A stretch of 23,378 nt of DNA from an uncultured Clostridia bacterium (lineage in GTDB: Bacteria > Bacillota > Clostridia > UBA1381). This document shows positions 1 through 6,995 of this stretch, one piece after another. Under the pieces are notes generated by a model, which was not told the origin of the DNA, did no database searches, and worked only from the letters and a program-made list of their open reading frames with translations. How positions within the stretch are numbered: the stretch's first letter is position 1; each line of letters begins with the position of its first letter. The stretch spans positions 1-23,378 of the forward strand of contig CAKSRS010000042.1 of assembly GCA_934487205.1 (NCBI GenBank). The letters run 5' to 3'. The position numbers and the translations under genes are program-made.

Positions 1-3
1 TCC

Positions 4-28
4 CCACCCGCAAAGCGGGTGGTTTTTT
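4..28 (+). terminator. Rho-independent terminator, plus strand
   Basis: An 8-bp perfect stem (CCACCCGC / GCGGGTGG) with an AAA loop is followed directly by six T residues. It would end a plus-strand transcript arriving from outside the window, so the serine dehydratase gene probably faces a convergent neighbour to its left. Confidence 0.75.
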
Positions 29-76
29 GTTTCGCACGCTTTGCGTCCTCAACCGTCTAAAGACATTAATAAAAAA
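21..76. repeat. Dispersed intergenic repeat, copy 1
   Basis: These 56 bases match 7793-7848 at 52 of 56 positions by manual alignment. Differences are at 23, 38, 64 and 70. In both places the repeat runs from the T-tract of a plus-strand terminator to the A-tract that forms the foot of a minus-strand terminator. The core holds the small palindrome GTCTAAAGAC (55-64), which is imperfect in copy 2. No coding potential was seen. It is either a short dispersed repeat family or the remains of a duplicated convergent-terminator module. Confidence 0.7.
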
Positions 77-100
77 GGACCTCAGCCAAAGATCCTTTTT
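72..100 (-). terminator. Terminator after the serine dehydratase gene
   Basis: AAAAAGGA (72-79) pairs with TCCTTTTT (93-100). Read on the minus strand, it gives a stem ending in a T-run 38 bases after the stop codon at 138. It closes the five-gene minus-strand run. Confidence 0.65.
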
Positions 101-137
101 GTGATTTCAGGACTTTTAAACAGCCCCCTTTTGTAAT

Positions 138-1577
138 CTAATAAAGTTTTGCCAGTCCGCCCTCGCTTGTCTCTCTGTAATTTCTTGACATATCCCGTCC
201 CGTTTCGTACATGGTTTTCACAACCAAATCAAAAGAAATTTTTCTGCTCCCCGACAAAAAATTTGCCAGCGATACCGCATTAATTGCGCGCATTGCCGCA
301 ACCGCATTTCGTTCAATGCACGGTATCTGCACAAGGGAATGTATTGGGTCGCATGTAAGTCCCAAATGGTGCTCCATCGCCACCTCAGCCGCATATTCAA
401 TCTGCTCATACGTCAATCCGAATAATTCCGCAAGTCCGGCAGCCGCCATAGAACACGCACTGCCGATTTCTGCCTGACAGCCGCATTCCGCGCCGCTTAT
501 AGATGCATTTGTCTTTATAATATTTCCTATTATTCCCGCCGTGGCAAGCGCCCTGACTATAGACTCATCGGAATATCCGCGCCGTTCTTGCTGATAGTAC
601 ATGACGGCGGGAAGCACCCCCGATGCACCGCACGTGGGCGCCGTAACGACAATTTCACTCGACGCATTTTGCTCACTTATTGCATATGCATATGCACAGA
701 CAAGACGATTTTCCCTCGTTTCCGAACTTTCATCTATATAGTGCTGGTCATATAAATACCCCGCCTTTTTCTTCACATCAAGTCCACCGGGCAATGTCCC
801 CGTTGCCTGCAGACCCTCATTTATACTTTTTTTCATAACCTCCCATATTTCGCGGAGGTAGTCCATTATATCGCTGCCTTCCGTCTCCTGAACATACTGC
901 CACAGACGGATTTTTTTCCGCCTGCAATATTCCGCGATTTCCGAGAATTTATCAAGCTTATATATAGCCTCACCATCACGCCGCCGACGGCCTTCTATAA
1001 CGGTTTTTCCGCCGCCGACGCTCAAAGCACGCCAGTAATCGGTCTTTATGCCGTTCCTGTAAGCATACAAATCCATCGTATTCGGGTGCGGAATATCTTT
1101 TGTTTCGTTATCGAAAACAATTTCATGCGGTTTATCCTCGAAAACTTTGTCAACAACATATTCCGTCATATGTCCCTTGCCCATTTTAGCAAGCGAGCCG
1201 AATAAAACTATCTTGTAGCTGTCCGCGTTCATGTTTTCTTCGCGGAACATGCGGCAAGCTTTTTCCGGTGCCATCGAGTGTGAGCTTGACGGTCCGCGCC
1301 CTATTCTGTATAGTTCCCGCAAGGATTCCATGCCGTGCTCCGGTTTCCAGTCCGCACTATCGTCGCGGCTTTCGGTCATCAGCATATCCATTGATATTTT
1401 AAAAACTTTCGCCAGTTTATAGCAAGTTTCGGTACTCGGATAGGACAGACCGTTCTCCCATTTGGAAACGGCACGATTACTGACGCCTACCCTTTCCCCC
1501 AACTCTTTCTGTGACATATGTAACCGTGTCCGGTTTTCAAAAATTTTTACAGCAATCGCGTTCTCCCGCAAATTCAT
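138..1577 (-). CDS. XRE helix-turn-helix / L-serine dehydratase fusion
   Basis: The predicted product is a 479-aa two-domain protein. Residues about 10-65 form an XRE/Cro helix-turn-helix (MSQKELGERV, NRAVSKWENG). Residues from about 84 to the end form a single-chain iron-sulfur L-serine ammonia-lyase, which converts serine to pyruvate and ammonia. Visible motifs are GPSSSH (95-100), APTCGASG (313-320), GAECGCQAEIG (362-372), LTCDP (407-411) and QIPCIERN (418-425). C367, C409 and C420 match the spacing of the three cluster-ligand cysteines known in the family. The chain ends GGLAKLY, without the C-terminal cysteine that provides the fourth ligand in Legionella/E. coli-type enzymes. I chose ATG at 1577 because a GGGAG lies just upstream, although its spacing is short. 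The in-frame GTG at 1595 lies inside a palindrome and has no visible ribosome binding site. The gene is last in its operon, 44 bp after dacF. The fusion is unusual, and its DNA binding and any serine sensing are inferred. Confidence 0.9.
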   Translation of the reverse strand: MNLRENAIAVKIFENRTRLHMSQKELGERVGVSNRAVSKWENGLSYPSTETCYKLAKVFKISMDMLMTESRDDSADWKPEHGMESLRELYRIGRGPSSSHSMAPEKACRMFREENMNADSYKIVLFGSLAKMGKGHMTEYVVDKVFEDKPHEIVFDNETKDIPHPNTMDLYAYRNGIKTDYWRALSVGGGKTVIEGRRRRDGEAIYKLDKFSEIAEYCRRKKIRLWQYVQETEGSDIMDYLREIWEVMKKSINEGLQATGTLPGGLDVKKKAGYLYDQHYIDESSETRENRLVCAYAYAISEQNASSEIVVTAPTCGASGVLPAVMYYQQERRGYSDESIVRALATAGIIGNIIKTNASISGAECGCQAEIGSACSMAAAGLAELFGLTYEQIEYAAEVAMEHHLGLTCDPIHSLVQIPCIERNAVAAMRAINAVSLANFLSGSRKISFDLVVKTMYETGRDMSRNYRETSEGGLAKLY

Positions 1578-1584
1578 CACTCCC

Positions 1585-1603
1585 ACACATAACACTTATG
1601 TGT
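1585..1603. promoter_or_regulatory. Perfect 8-3-8 palindrome, candidate operator
   Basis: ACACATAA-CAC-TTATGTGT is a perfect inverted repeat. It ends 7 bp upstream of the chosen start of the HTH-serine dehydratase gene and lies in the short gap after dacF. Size and symmetry suit a dimeric XRE-type repressor, so autoregulation by the fused domain is the simplest reading. In RNA the same sequence could form an 8-bp hairpin next to the ribosome binding site. No convincing promoter was found in the gap. Confidence 0.5.
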
Positions 1604-1621
1604 ATATGTTATTTAGCAAAA

Positions 1622-2755
1622 TTAAATATGTAATAATCCGTATAATAAATCTCTCAGAATGAGACAAAATCCCTTTTTTTCTACCGATTCCGATGCAACT
1701 ATATCAATTTTTTTAACTTCTTCGTCATTTTCGGTAAAAATAATTTCGCCAAGCTTATCTCCCGCAGACACAGGTGCGCTTATTTTGTTCTTCATTTTGA
1801 CATTCTTTTCGATTTCGCTCTTATCATTTTTCTTCATCAACACGGAATATCCCTCGGCTGCCTCTGCATTCACGCTTTCAGCCTTGCCGCGTGATACTTT
1901 TACAGTTCCCATAGGTTCTCCTTGTTCTATCTGTTTTTTCACGCTGTAATTTGCAAATCCGTAATTAAGCAGACTGCTTGCCGACGCAAATCTCGTTTGT
2001 GTGTCCTCCGCTCCGAGAACAACGGCTATCAGTTCCATTCCGTCGCGCTCCGCCGTTGCCGAAAGGCAGCAGCCCGCCTTTGAAGTCGAACCTGTTTTTA
2101 AGCCGTTTGCGCCGTTATAATACCGTATCAGCTTATTGGTGTTTGCAAGCTCAAATTTTCCGCCGCGGAGTGAATCCATCCAGATTGTTGTATAGTCAAA
2201 AATGGTTTTGTGCTTTATGAGCTCGCGCGACATAATTGCGACATCTCGCGCAGATGAATAGTGTCCGTCCTCATCAAGTCCGTTGCTGTTGACAAAATGC
2301 GTGTTTGTCATGCCGAGTTCTTCCGCACGGGCGTTCATCATCGCCACAAAGTCCTGTTCGTTTCCCGCAATATGTTCAGCCATTGCCACACAGCCGTCAT
2401 TTGCGCTTGCAACGGCAATTCCTTTCAGCATATCATTGACGCTCAGCTGTTCACCGGTCTCCAAAAACATCGTGGAACCGCCGTAACTGTTGGCATTTTC
2501 GCTCGCTGTAACCATATCCGTCAGCGCCATTTCACCGTTGTCTATCCGCTCCATTATCAACAGCATCGTCATAATTTTAGTAACGCTTGCAATCGGCAGC
2601 TGCTCATCGGCATTGTTCTCCGAAAGAACCTCGCCCGTTGACGCCTCTACAAGTATTGACGCTTTTACATTCAACTGCGTATTTTCTTCAGCGGCGCTGC
2701 ACACACTCACGTTCATTATTAACGTTGCCGCAAGAATTAATATTAGCTTTTTCAT
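1622..2755 (-). CDS. dacF: D-alanyl-D-alanine carboxypeptidase (DacF-like, S11 family)
   Basis: The 377-aa penicillin-binding protein trims the terminal D-Ala from peptidoglycan stem peptides outside the membrane. A signal peptide (about 1-21, MKK followed by a hydrophobic core and CSAA) precedes the S11 peptidase domain. All three active-site motifs are present: SVTK (57-60), SAN (117-119) and KTG (220-222). A PBP5-type C-terminal beta domain follows, and the last 20 residues are hydrophobic enough to act as a membrane-binding tail. The start at 2755 has a good site (GGAAGGTG, 7-nt spacing). The gene is fourth in the minus-strand run, between the COG2426 membrane protein and the serine dehydratase fusion. 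Whether the gene is the DacF, DacA or DacB type cannot be settled here. Confidence 0.93.
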   Translation of the reverse strand: MKKLILILAATLIMNVSVCSAAEENTQLNVKASILVEASTGEVLSENNADEQLPIASVTKIMTMLLIMERIDNGEMALTDMVTASENANSYGGSTMFLETGEQLSVNDMLKGIAVASANDGCVAMAEHIAGNEQDFVAMMNARAEELGMTNTHFVNSNGLDEDGHYSSARDVAIMSRELIKHKTIFDYTTIWMDSLRGGKFELANTNKLIRYYNGANGLKTGSTSKAGCCLSATAERDGMELIAVVLGAEDTQTRFASASSLLNYGFANYSVKKQIEQGEPMGTVKVSRGKAESVNAEAAEGYSVLMKKNDKSEIEKNVKMKNKISAPVSAGDKLGEIIFTENDEEVKKIDIVASESVEKKGFCLILRDLLYGLLHI

Positions 2756-2831
2756 GACAGTACACCTTCCTTTATTTCATTTTATTCATGTCATGCGGAA
2801 AATATGTCCGCTCGACAAGCGGTACTCTTGC

Positions 2832-3326
2832 CTATACTATATTTTTTATAACACCGAAGGAAATGAGCGACATTATCAATCCGGCGGTCATTACGCCGAA
2901 CAAAATAGGCCATATTGCGTCGTGGAATTTCATTCTGAGCAGACTCGCCGCAAGTGAACCCGTCCACGCGCCTGTTCCCGGGAGCGGTATCGCCACAAAC
3001 AAAAATAATCCAAAACGTCCATACTTCCTTATTTGGTCCGATTTCGACAGCGCCTTGTTTTCCATCTTCTCAACAGCATTTTTAAACCGCGTTTTTTTAA
3101 GCCATGCAAAAATTTTATCAATAAAAATAAGAATAAACGGTATCGGGAGCATATTCCCCAAAACTGCTATTAAATATGTTTTTGCAAAACTCATCTTCAA
3201 AAATCCTGCGGCAAGCAAACTGCCGCGCAATTCAAGCACCGGAATCATCGAAATAATGAATACAATAAGCTCCTTCGATATTTTTCCTCCCCAAGAATTA
3301 ACTATAGTTTCTACAATTCCGTTCAT
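2832..3326 (-). CDS. COG2426 small multidrug export family membrane protein
   Basis: The 164-aa integral membrane protein has about four hydrophobic segments (roughly 18-40, 48-75, 104-130 and 138-160). It has the two signature blocks of the Sm_multidrug_ex family: VLELRGS (30-36) and PLPGTGAWTG (114-123). The family name comes from an old export claim, and the real substrate is not well established. I chose the ATG at 3326, which has GGAG 8 nt upstream. A longer frame from 3362 would run through a GCCGC hairpin and lacks a good site. It lies 45 bp after rsmF and 76 bp before dacF, in the same transcript. Its place among envelope genes fits a membrane role. Confidence 0.85.
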   Translation of the reverse strand: MNGIVETIVNSWGGKISKELIVFIISMIPVLELRGSLLAAGFLKMSFAKTYLIAVLGNMLPIPFILIFIDKIFAWLKKTRFKNAVEKMENKALSKSDQIRKYGRFGLFLFVAIPLPGTGAWTGSLAASLLRMKFHDAIWPILFGVMTAGLIMSLISFGVIKNIV

Positions 3327-3371
3327 AAAATTTGCTCCGTTCCGCCGCACGGAAAGCGGCATTATTAATAA

Positions 3372-4700
3372 TTAAAACCTTAAATACTTCGGAAAATGAT
3401 TTTTAAGCACTCCGTCCGACGCTTTGCCCCAGCCTATCGGATAACCGTCACAGAGCACCGCCGTCCAGCCTTTTTTGTCCGTTTGCACGGTTTCGCCGTG
3501 ATAATAGCATGCCGTATCGGTAATTTCCTGTGTATTTTTAAAATCAACCGCGGAAAGCGCCAGACACAACTCATGTGACGGTTCAAATCTGCCTTTTTTG
3601 CATGTTCCCAAAAACAGCCCCGCAAGAATTGTTTTGATTTTTTCTATATCAATATTATACGGCAAGAGGTACAGCTTATCCCCAAAATCAACAAATTCAC
3701 CTGTAAGATTTGTGTTTAAAAACTCTTTTTCAAAATCTTTAAATGCGTTTTTGTTTACGCTTTTATATGATTTTTCACAGCGGCATGCGCCGCCCAAATT
3801 TTTGCGGAATAAAGCATTAAAATGTCCTTCACCCTTTGATTTATGCGGAAAAATGCGCTTTGCACCCGATAAATCATGCCGAGTGCCTACCCATTCGCCG
3901 CATGCATCGGTCATTCCGGGAAGGTTTATTTTAAGCAATTCCGTTTCCGGATATTCGTCAAGCACCCATGCCGTTACGCCTTCATTTTCGCACGGGGCAA
4001 ATGTGCATGTAGAATAAACCAGCTTTCCGCCCTTTTTCAGCATTTTAAATGCCGACGCAAGAATTTTTTTCTGTCTTTCCGCACATGAGAGTGTATGCGC
4101 AACACTCCATTCATCTGCAGCCTGCGGCTCTTTTTTGAACATACCCTCGCCCGAGCAAGGCGCGTCCACTATGATTTTATCGAAAAATTCCGTAAATTTC
4201 TGCACCAACCGCTCAGGCTGTTCATTTGTGACAATTGCATTTTTTATTCCCATTCTGCCGATGTTTTCCGCAAGAATTTTTGCCCGTTTCGGCACAATTT
4301 CATTTGCCACAAGCAAACCCTCGCCGCACAAATGTTCGGCGGCTTGCGTCGCTTTTCCGCCCGGTGCGGCGCACAAATCAAGAACATAGTCCCCCGGCTT
4401 GATTTCGGCAGCCTCAACGGCAGACATCGCCGACGGTTCCTGAAAATATACCAATCCGCTCATATGATACGGGTGCTTTCCCGAAATCTTGCTTTTATCA
4501 ATGTAATATCCGTTTTTACACCATGGTATCGGCTCAAGCTCACCCGTATATTTTTCCACCGCCGCTTTTGAGCCGGTTTTTAACGGATTTATGCGTATTC
4601 CGCAGTAAATTGGCGCATTTTCCCACGCCGTCGTAAAATCATCATATTCCGCGCCGAGCATGTGTTTCATTCTGATTTCAAATTCTTCCGGCAACTGCAT
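3372..4700 (-). CDS. rsmF: 16S rRNA (cytosine-C5) methyltransferase, RsmF/NSUN family
   Basis: The 442-aa protein methylates C5 of a cytosine in 16S rRNA using S-adenosylmethionine. The N-terminal RNA-binding part (about 1-100) leads into the Rossmann core. That core has DLCAAPGGK (108-116) for SAM binding, VDAPCSGEGMF (178-188, motif IV cysteine C182) and YSTCTFAPCENE (229-240, motif VI nucleophile C232). The C-terminal third matches the extra RsmF-type module with a PUA-like end. Its ATG follows the stop of the upstream glycosyltransferase with no gap (TAA then ATG), and its site AGGAG lies inside that gene, so the two are probably translationally coupled. The modified nucleotide cannot be read from sequence. 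Confidence 0.92.
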   Translation of the reverse strand: MQLPEEFEIRMKHMLGAEYDDFTTAWENAPIYCGIRINPLKTGSKAAVEKYTGELEPIPWCKNGYYIDKSKISGKHPYHMSGLVYFQEPSAMSAVEAAEIKPGDYVLDLCAAPGGKATQAAEHLCGEGLLVANEIVPKRAKILAENIGRMGIKNAIVTNEQPERLVQKFTEFFDKIIVDAPCSGEGMFKKEPQAADEWSVAHTLSCAERQKKILASAFKMLKKGGKLVYSTCTFAPCENEGVTAWVLDEYPETELLKINLPGMTDACGEWVGTRHDLSGAKRIFPHKSKGEGHFNALFRKNLGGACRCEKSYKSVNKNAFKDFEKEFLNTNLTGEFVDFGDKLYLLPYNIDIEKIKTILAGLFLGTCKKGRFEPSHELCLALSAVDFKNTQEITDTACYYHGETVQTDKKGWTAVLCDGYPIGWGKASDGVLKNHFPKYLRF

Positions 4701-5816
4701 TTATTTTTGTTCTCCTATATTATTCAAAATATATTCGCACAAATCACGCGTGGAATTCGGCTTGCCCAGATGCGCAACACTCGATTTCAAAAGTTCCAGC
4801 CGCCACGGATTTTTCAGGATTTCAAACAGCGCCTCGTCCGGTCCGAATGTTTCCGTAACCATAATTGCTGCACCGTTGTTGACCAAAAATTCCATATTTC
4901 TGTCCTCTTGACCCCTTATTGGATTCATGATTATTGCCGGCAGCTGCTTTGCAAGCAATTCCGATGTTGTCAGTCCGCCCGGCTTGGTGATAATGCAATC
5001 CGACGCGTCCATCATTACGTCTACATTTTTTACAAATCCGTACGGAATAACGACCTTTTTCCAGTTGCGCTCGATTATTTCCTGATACATTTTTTCATTG
5101 CGCCCGCAAACACAAAGCACCTGAAAATCTATTTCAAGTTCGTTTATTTCCTCTAAATCTTTTGCTATGTTTCCGAATCCCATCGAGCCCATCATGAGCA
5201 AAACGGTTGTTTTGTTATCGATTTTCAATTCTTCGCGCGCTTGCGCCTGCGGCATTTTCTGCGAAAAGCTCTGTTTTATCGGGATACCGTACGGCAGAAT
5301 TTTTTCCTTCGGTATTCCCTTTTTCTTCATTTGATTATCAAGCAGCGAATCCGCCGTGACATATTTATCAAGATCCGTACTTTCCCAGAACGGGTGCACG
5401 GTAAAATCGGTAACTATGCCTATAAGCGGGCAGTTCACGATTTTCTCCTCACGCAAATACGTCATGAGCATACACGCATACGAATGTGTGCCTATTATTA
5501 CATCGGGATTGAAATTAACTATATAATCTTTAAGTTTGCGCGAAACAATCTTTGATAAAACCGCAACAAGGGAATGCTTGTCCCACTTTTCCACACGTTC
5601 GTCCATTTTATCATAGGCTTTGCCGTACAAATTCGGAATGTGCTTTGTGGAAAACAAATATCCGTTGTCTATTGAATCTGCCAACAGCGGATTTATATAT
5701 TCAAAAGTGTCAAGCATTTCACATTCGACGCCCTTTTCGCGCATGTAATCTATTATCGCTGATGCTGTAGAATGATGTCCGTAACCGGCTTTTACCGAAA
5801 TAATAAGTACTTTCAT
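4701..5816 (-). CDS. UgtP-like diacylglycerol glucosyltransferase (GT28)
   Basis: The 371-aa GT-B glycosyltransferase probably transfers glucose or galactose from a UDP-sugar to diacylglycerol on the inner membrane face. The product would be glycolipid for the membrane or a lipoteichoic acid anchor. The N-terminal MGDG-synthase-type domain starts with KAGYGHHSTA (9-18). The C-terminal GT28 domain has the donor-binding block TKPGGLTTSELLA (277-289). No transmembrane segment is evident, so it is probably peripheral. I chose the ATG at 5816 because AAGGGG lies 7-8 nt upstream. The frame opens further to 5843 but would overlap the promoter. It is the first gene of the minus-strand run, with a near-consensus promoter. 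Acceptor specificity is inferred from the family, and related MurG-like roles are less likely. Confidence 0.88.
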   Translation of the reverse strand: MKVLIISVKAGYGHHSTASAIIDYMREKGVECEMLDTFEYINPLLADSIDNGYLFSTKHIPNLYGKAYDKMDERVEKWDKHSLVAVLSKIVSRKLKDYIVNFNPDVIIGTHSYACMLMTYLREEKIVNCPLIGIVTDFTVHPFWESTDLDKYVTADSLLDNQMKKKGIPKEKILPYGIPIKQSFSQKMPQAQAREELKIDNKTTVLLMMGSMGFGNIAKDLEEINELEIDFQVLCVCGRNEKMYQEIIERNWKKVVIPYGFVKNVDVMMDASDCIITKPGGLTTSELLAKQLPAIIMNPIRGQEDRNMEFLVNNGAAIMVTETFGPDEALFEILKNPWRLELLKSSVAHLGKPNSTRDLCEYILNNIGEQK

Positions 5817-5827
5817 AGTCAGACCCC

Positions 5828-5856
5828 TTGAAATTTTTTGCAATATATGTTATTAT
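5828..5856 (+). promoter_or_regulatory. Sigma-A promoter for the pseudo-amidotransferase-hpt run
   Basis: On the plus strand, -35 TTGAAA (5828-5833), a 17-bp spacer and -10 TATTAT (5851-5856) preceded by TGT are seen. The predicted start is near 5863, giving a leader of about 50 nt before the ATG at 5914. It occupies almost the same DNA as the divergent minus-strand promoter. Confidence 0.6.
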
Positions 5857-5883
5857 TGTATCATAAGTCTTTATTTTTTGCAA
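5855..5883 (-). promoter_or_regulatory. Sigma-A promoter for the glycosyltransferase-rsmF-dacF run
   Basis: On the minus strand, -35 TTGCAA (5878-5883), a 17-bp spacer and -10 TACAAT (5855-5860) with an extended TG are seen. The predicted start is near 5848, giving a leader of about 30 nt. It overlaps the plus-strand promoter, and the two -10 boxes share two bases. Confidence 0.65.
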
Positions 5884-5913
5884 GACAAACTTTACAAAAA
5901 GGAGGCGGCTTGC

Positions 5914-6435
5914 ATGATTATTTACGTTGGAGAGCGCGGAATTTTCGATTATCTTGTATCACTTGATATTCCCGTAATATTTTCCGGTACGCTGAGTCAG
6001 GCGGAAAAGCTGATAGTTACTGAATACTCCGAGCAGGCGGTTCGGCTTATAAAAGAGGCTGTCCTTGTTAATATTCCAGTACTTGGCATACTTGACGGAT
6101 TTCAGAGCGTGGTGAAAGCGTTCGATGGGCGCTGCACCGAAATTGAATGTGCGGAAGGCAAACAGGAATGGGCGGTTATCGACACAAATGTTCCGATATA
6201 CCGCGGACTTGAAACAAGCATACAAATATGCCGCGGCAAACCCGTAACATTGCTTGAAACGGTTATGCCCGGCGAACTTGATTGCATTTCCCGTTCAGGT
6301 GAGGGCGAAATAATAGCCGTATGCAACTTGATTGCTCCCGGCAAACACGGAAATATTTACGGGCTTAATTATTACCTTGCATCAGGACTTACCCCTGATG
6401 CCGAAAAAATTGTAAGAAACTTTATTAATCTTTAA
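5914..6435 (+). CDS. Catalytically dead class I glutamine amidotransferase-like protein
   Basis: The 173-aa protein aligns by eye with the glutaminase domain of GMP synthase-type enzymes. PVLGILDGFQ (55-64) sits where these enzymes have PVLGICxGMQ. IYRGL (95-99) corresponds to the LFKGL block. IYGLNYYLA (148-156) with RNF (168-170) corresponds to the VQFHPE...RNF end. All three triad positions are changed: Cys to L60, His to Y154 and Glu to A156. It therefore cannot release ammonia from glutamine by the normal mechanism and may be a ligand-binding or partner-binding protein. The start at 5914 has a strong AAAGGAGG site; the frame opens from 5878 without one. It is first in a run with an ECF S component and hpt, which hints at purine metabolism. 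The fold assignment is my alignment, and the function is unknown. Confidence 0.7.
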   Translation: MIIYVGERGIFDYLVSLDIPVIFSGTLSQAEKLIVTEYSEQAVRLIKEAVLVNIPVLGILDGFQSVVKAFDGRCTEIECAEGKQEWAVIDTNVPIYRGLETSIQICRGKPVTLLETVMPGELDCISRSGEGEIIAVCNLIAPGKHGNIYGLNYYLASGLTPDAEKIVRNFINL

Positions 6436-6446
6436 GGAGTAACATT

Positions 6447-6995
6447 ATGAATAAAAAAACAAAAGAACTTGCACTTGCTGCATTACTTACCGCACTTTCA
6501 ATTTTGATTACATATTCGCCGCTTAAACTTGTTACGCCGTTTTTCACGCTGACGCTCGGCTCGCATGTACCGACAATGCTTGCAATGTTTTTAAGCCCGT
6601 GGGTTATCGTTATGACGGTAATCGGCAGCTGTATCGGGTTTTTCCTCACAATTCCCGCCCCAAACTCAATTATAGTGGTGGCACGCGCAGCGATGCATCT
6701 GATATTCGCGCTCACAGGCTATAAAATGCTTAAAAAGGGTGGAATAAATATATTTGTAGTTATTGCCGTTACGGGGCTTTTACATGCTCTTGCAGAAGGA
6801 ATTGTCGTATATATTCTCACGCCGATTATCGTTAAGGGCGAAACAGCAGCCATCACCGCAGCTGCAATCGCATTTATCGGCACCATCGTTCACCATATCA
6901 TTGACAGCGCCATTACCGCACCAATCGCGGCTGCGCTGTTTAAAGCAAAAATAATACATATACCGCAATGTCTCAGGAGGAATAAAAATGCATAA
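6447..6995 (+). CDS. NiaX-like ECF transporter S component
   Basis: The 182-aa membrane protein has about five to six hydrophobic helices and a basic C-terminus (LRRNKNA). The N-terminal ALAALLTALSI segment resembles the helix that docks S components onto the shared EcfT subunit. The block from SPLKLVTP through TLTLGSHVPTMLAMFLSP resembles the niacin transporter NiaX group. Such proteins capture vitamins or nucleobases and use a common EcfA-EcfA'-EcfT module encoded elsewhere, which is not in this window. The gene lies 11 bp after the pseudo-amidotransferase with its own AAGGAG site, and it overlaps hpt by 8 bp. The niacin family match and the purine neighbour give conflicting hints about the substrate, so it is left open. 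Confidence 0.75.
   Translation: MNKKTKELALAALLTALSILITYSPLKLVTPFFTLTLGSHVPTMLAMFLSPWVIVMTVIGSCIGFFLTIPAPNSIIVVARAAMHLIFALTGYKMLKKGGINIFVVIAVTGLLHALAEGIVVYILTPIIVKGETAAITAAAIAFIGTIVHHIIDSAITAPIAAALFKAKIIHIPQCLRRNKNA

Noticed and set aside
1578..1595. GTG at 1595 as the start of the HTH-serine dehydratase
   Set aside because: It falls in the centre of the palindrome with no ribosome site; the ATG at 1577 keeps the whole HTH domain.
2808..2822. A hairpin (CCGCT / AGCGG) between the COG2426 gene and dacF as a terminator
   Set aside because: The stem is only 5 bp and no T-run follows on the minus strand, so it is unlikely to end transcription.
2788..3375. A 195-codon plus-strand frame opposite the COG2426 gene
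   Set aside because: It lies antisense to a gene with clear family motifs, has no ribosome site and gives a low-complexity serine/isoleucine-rich product.
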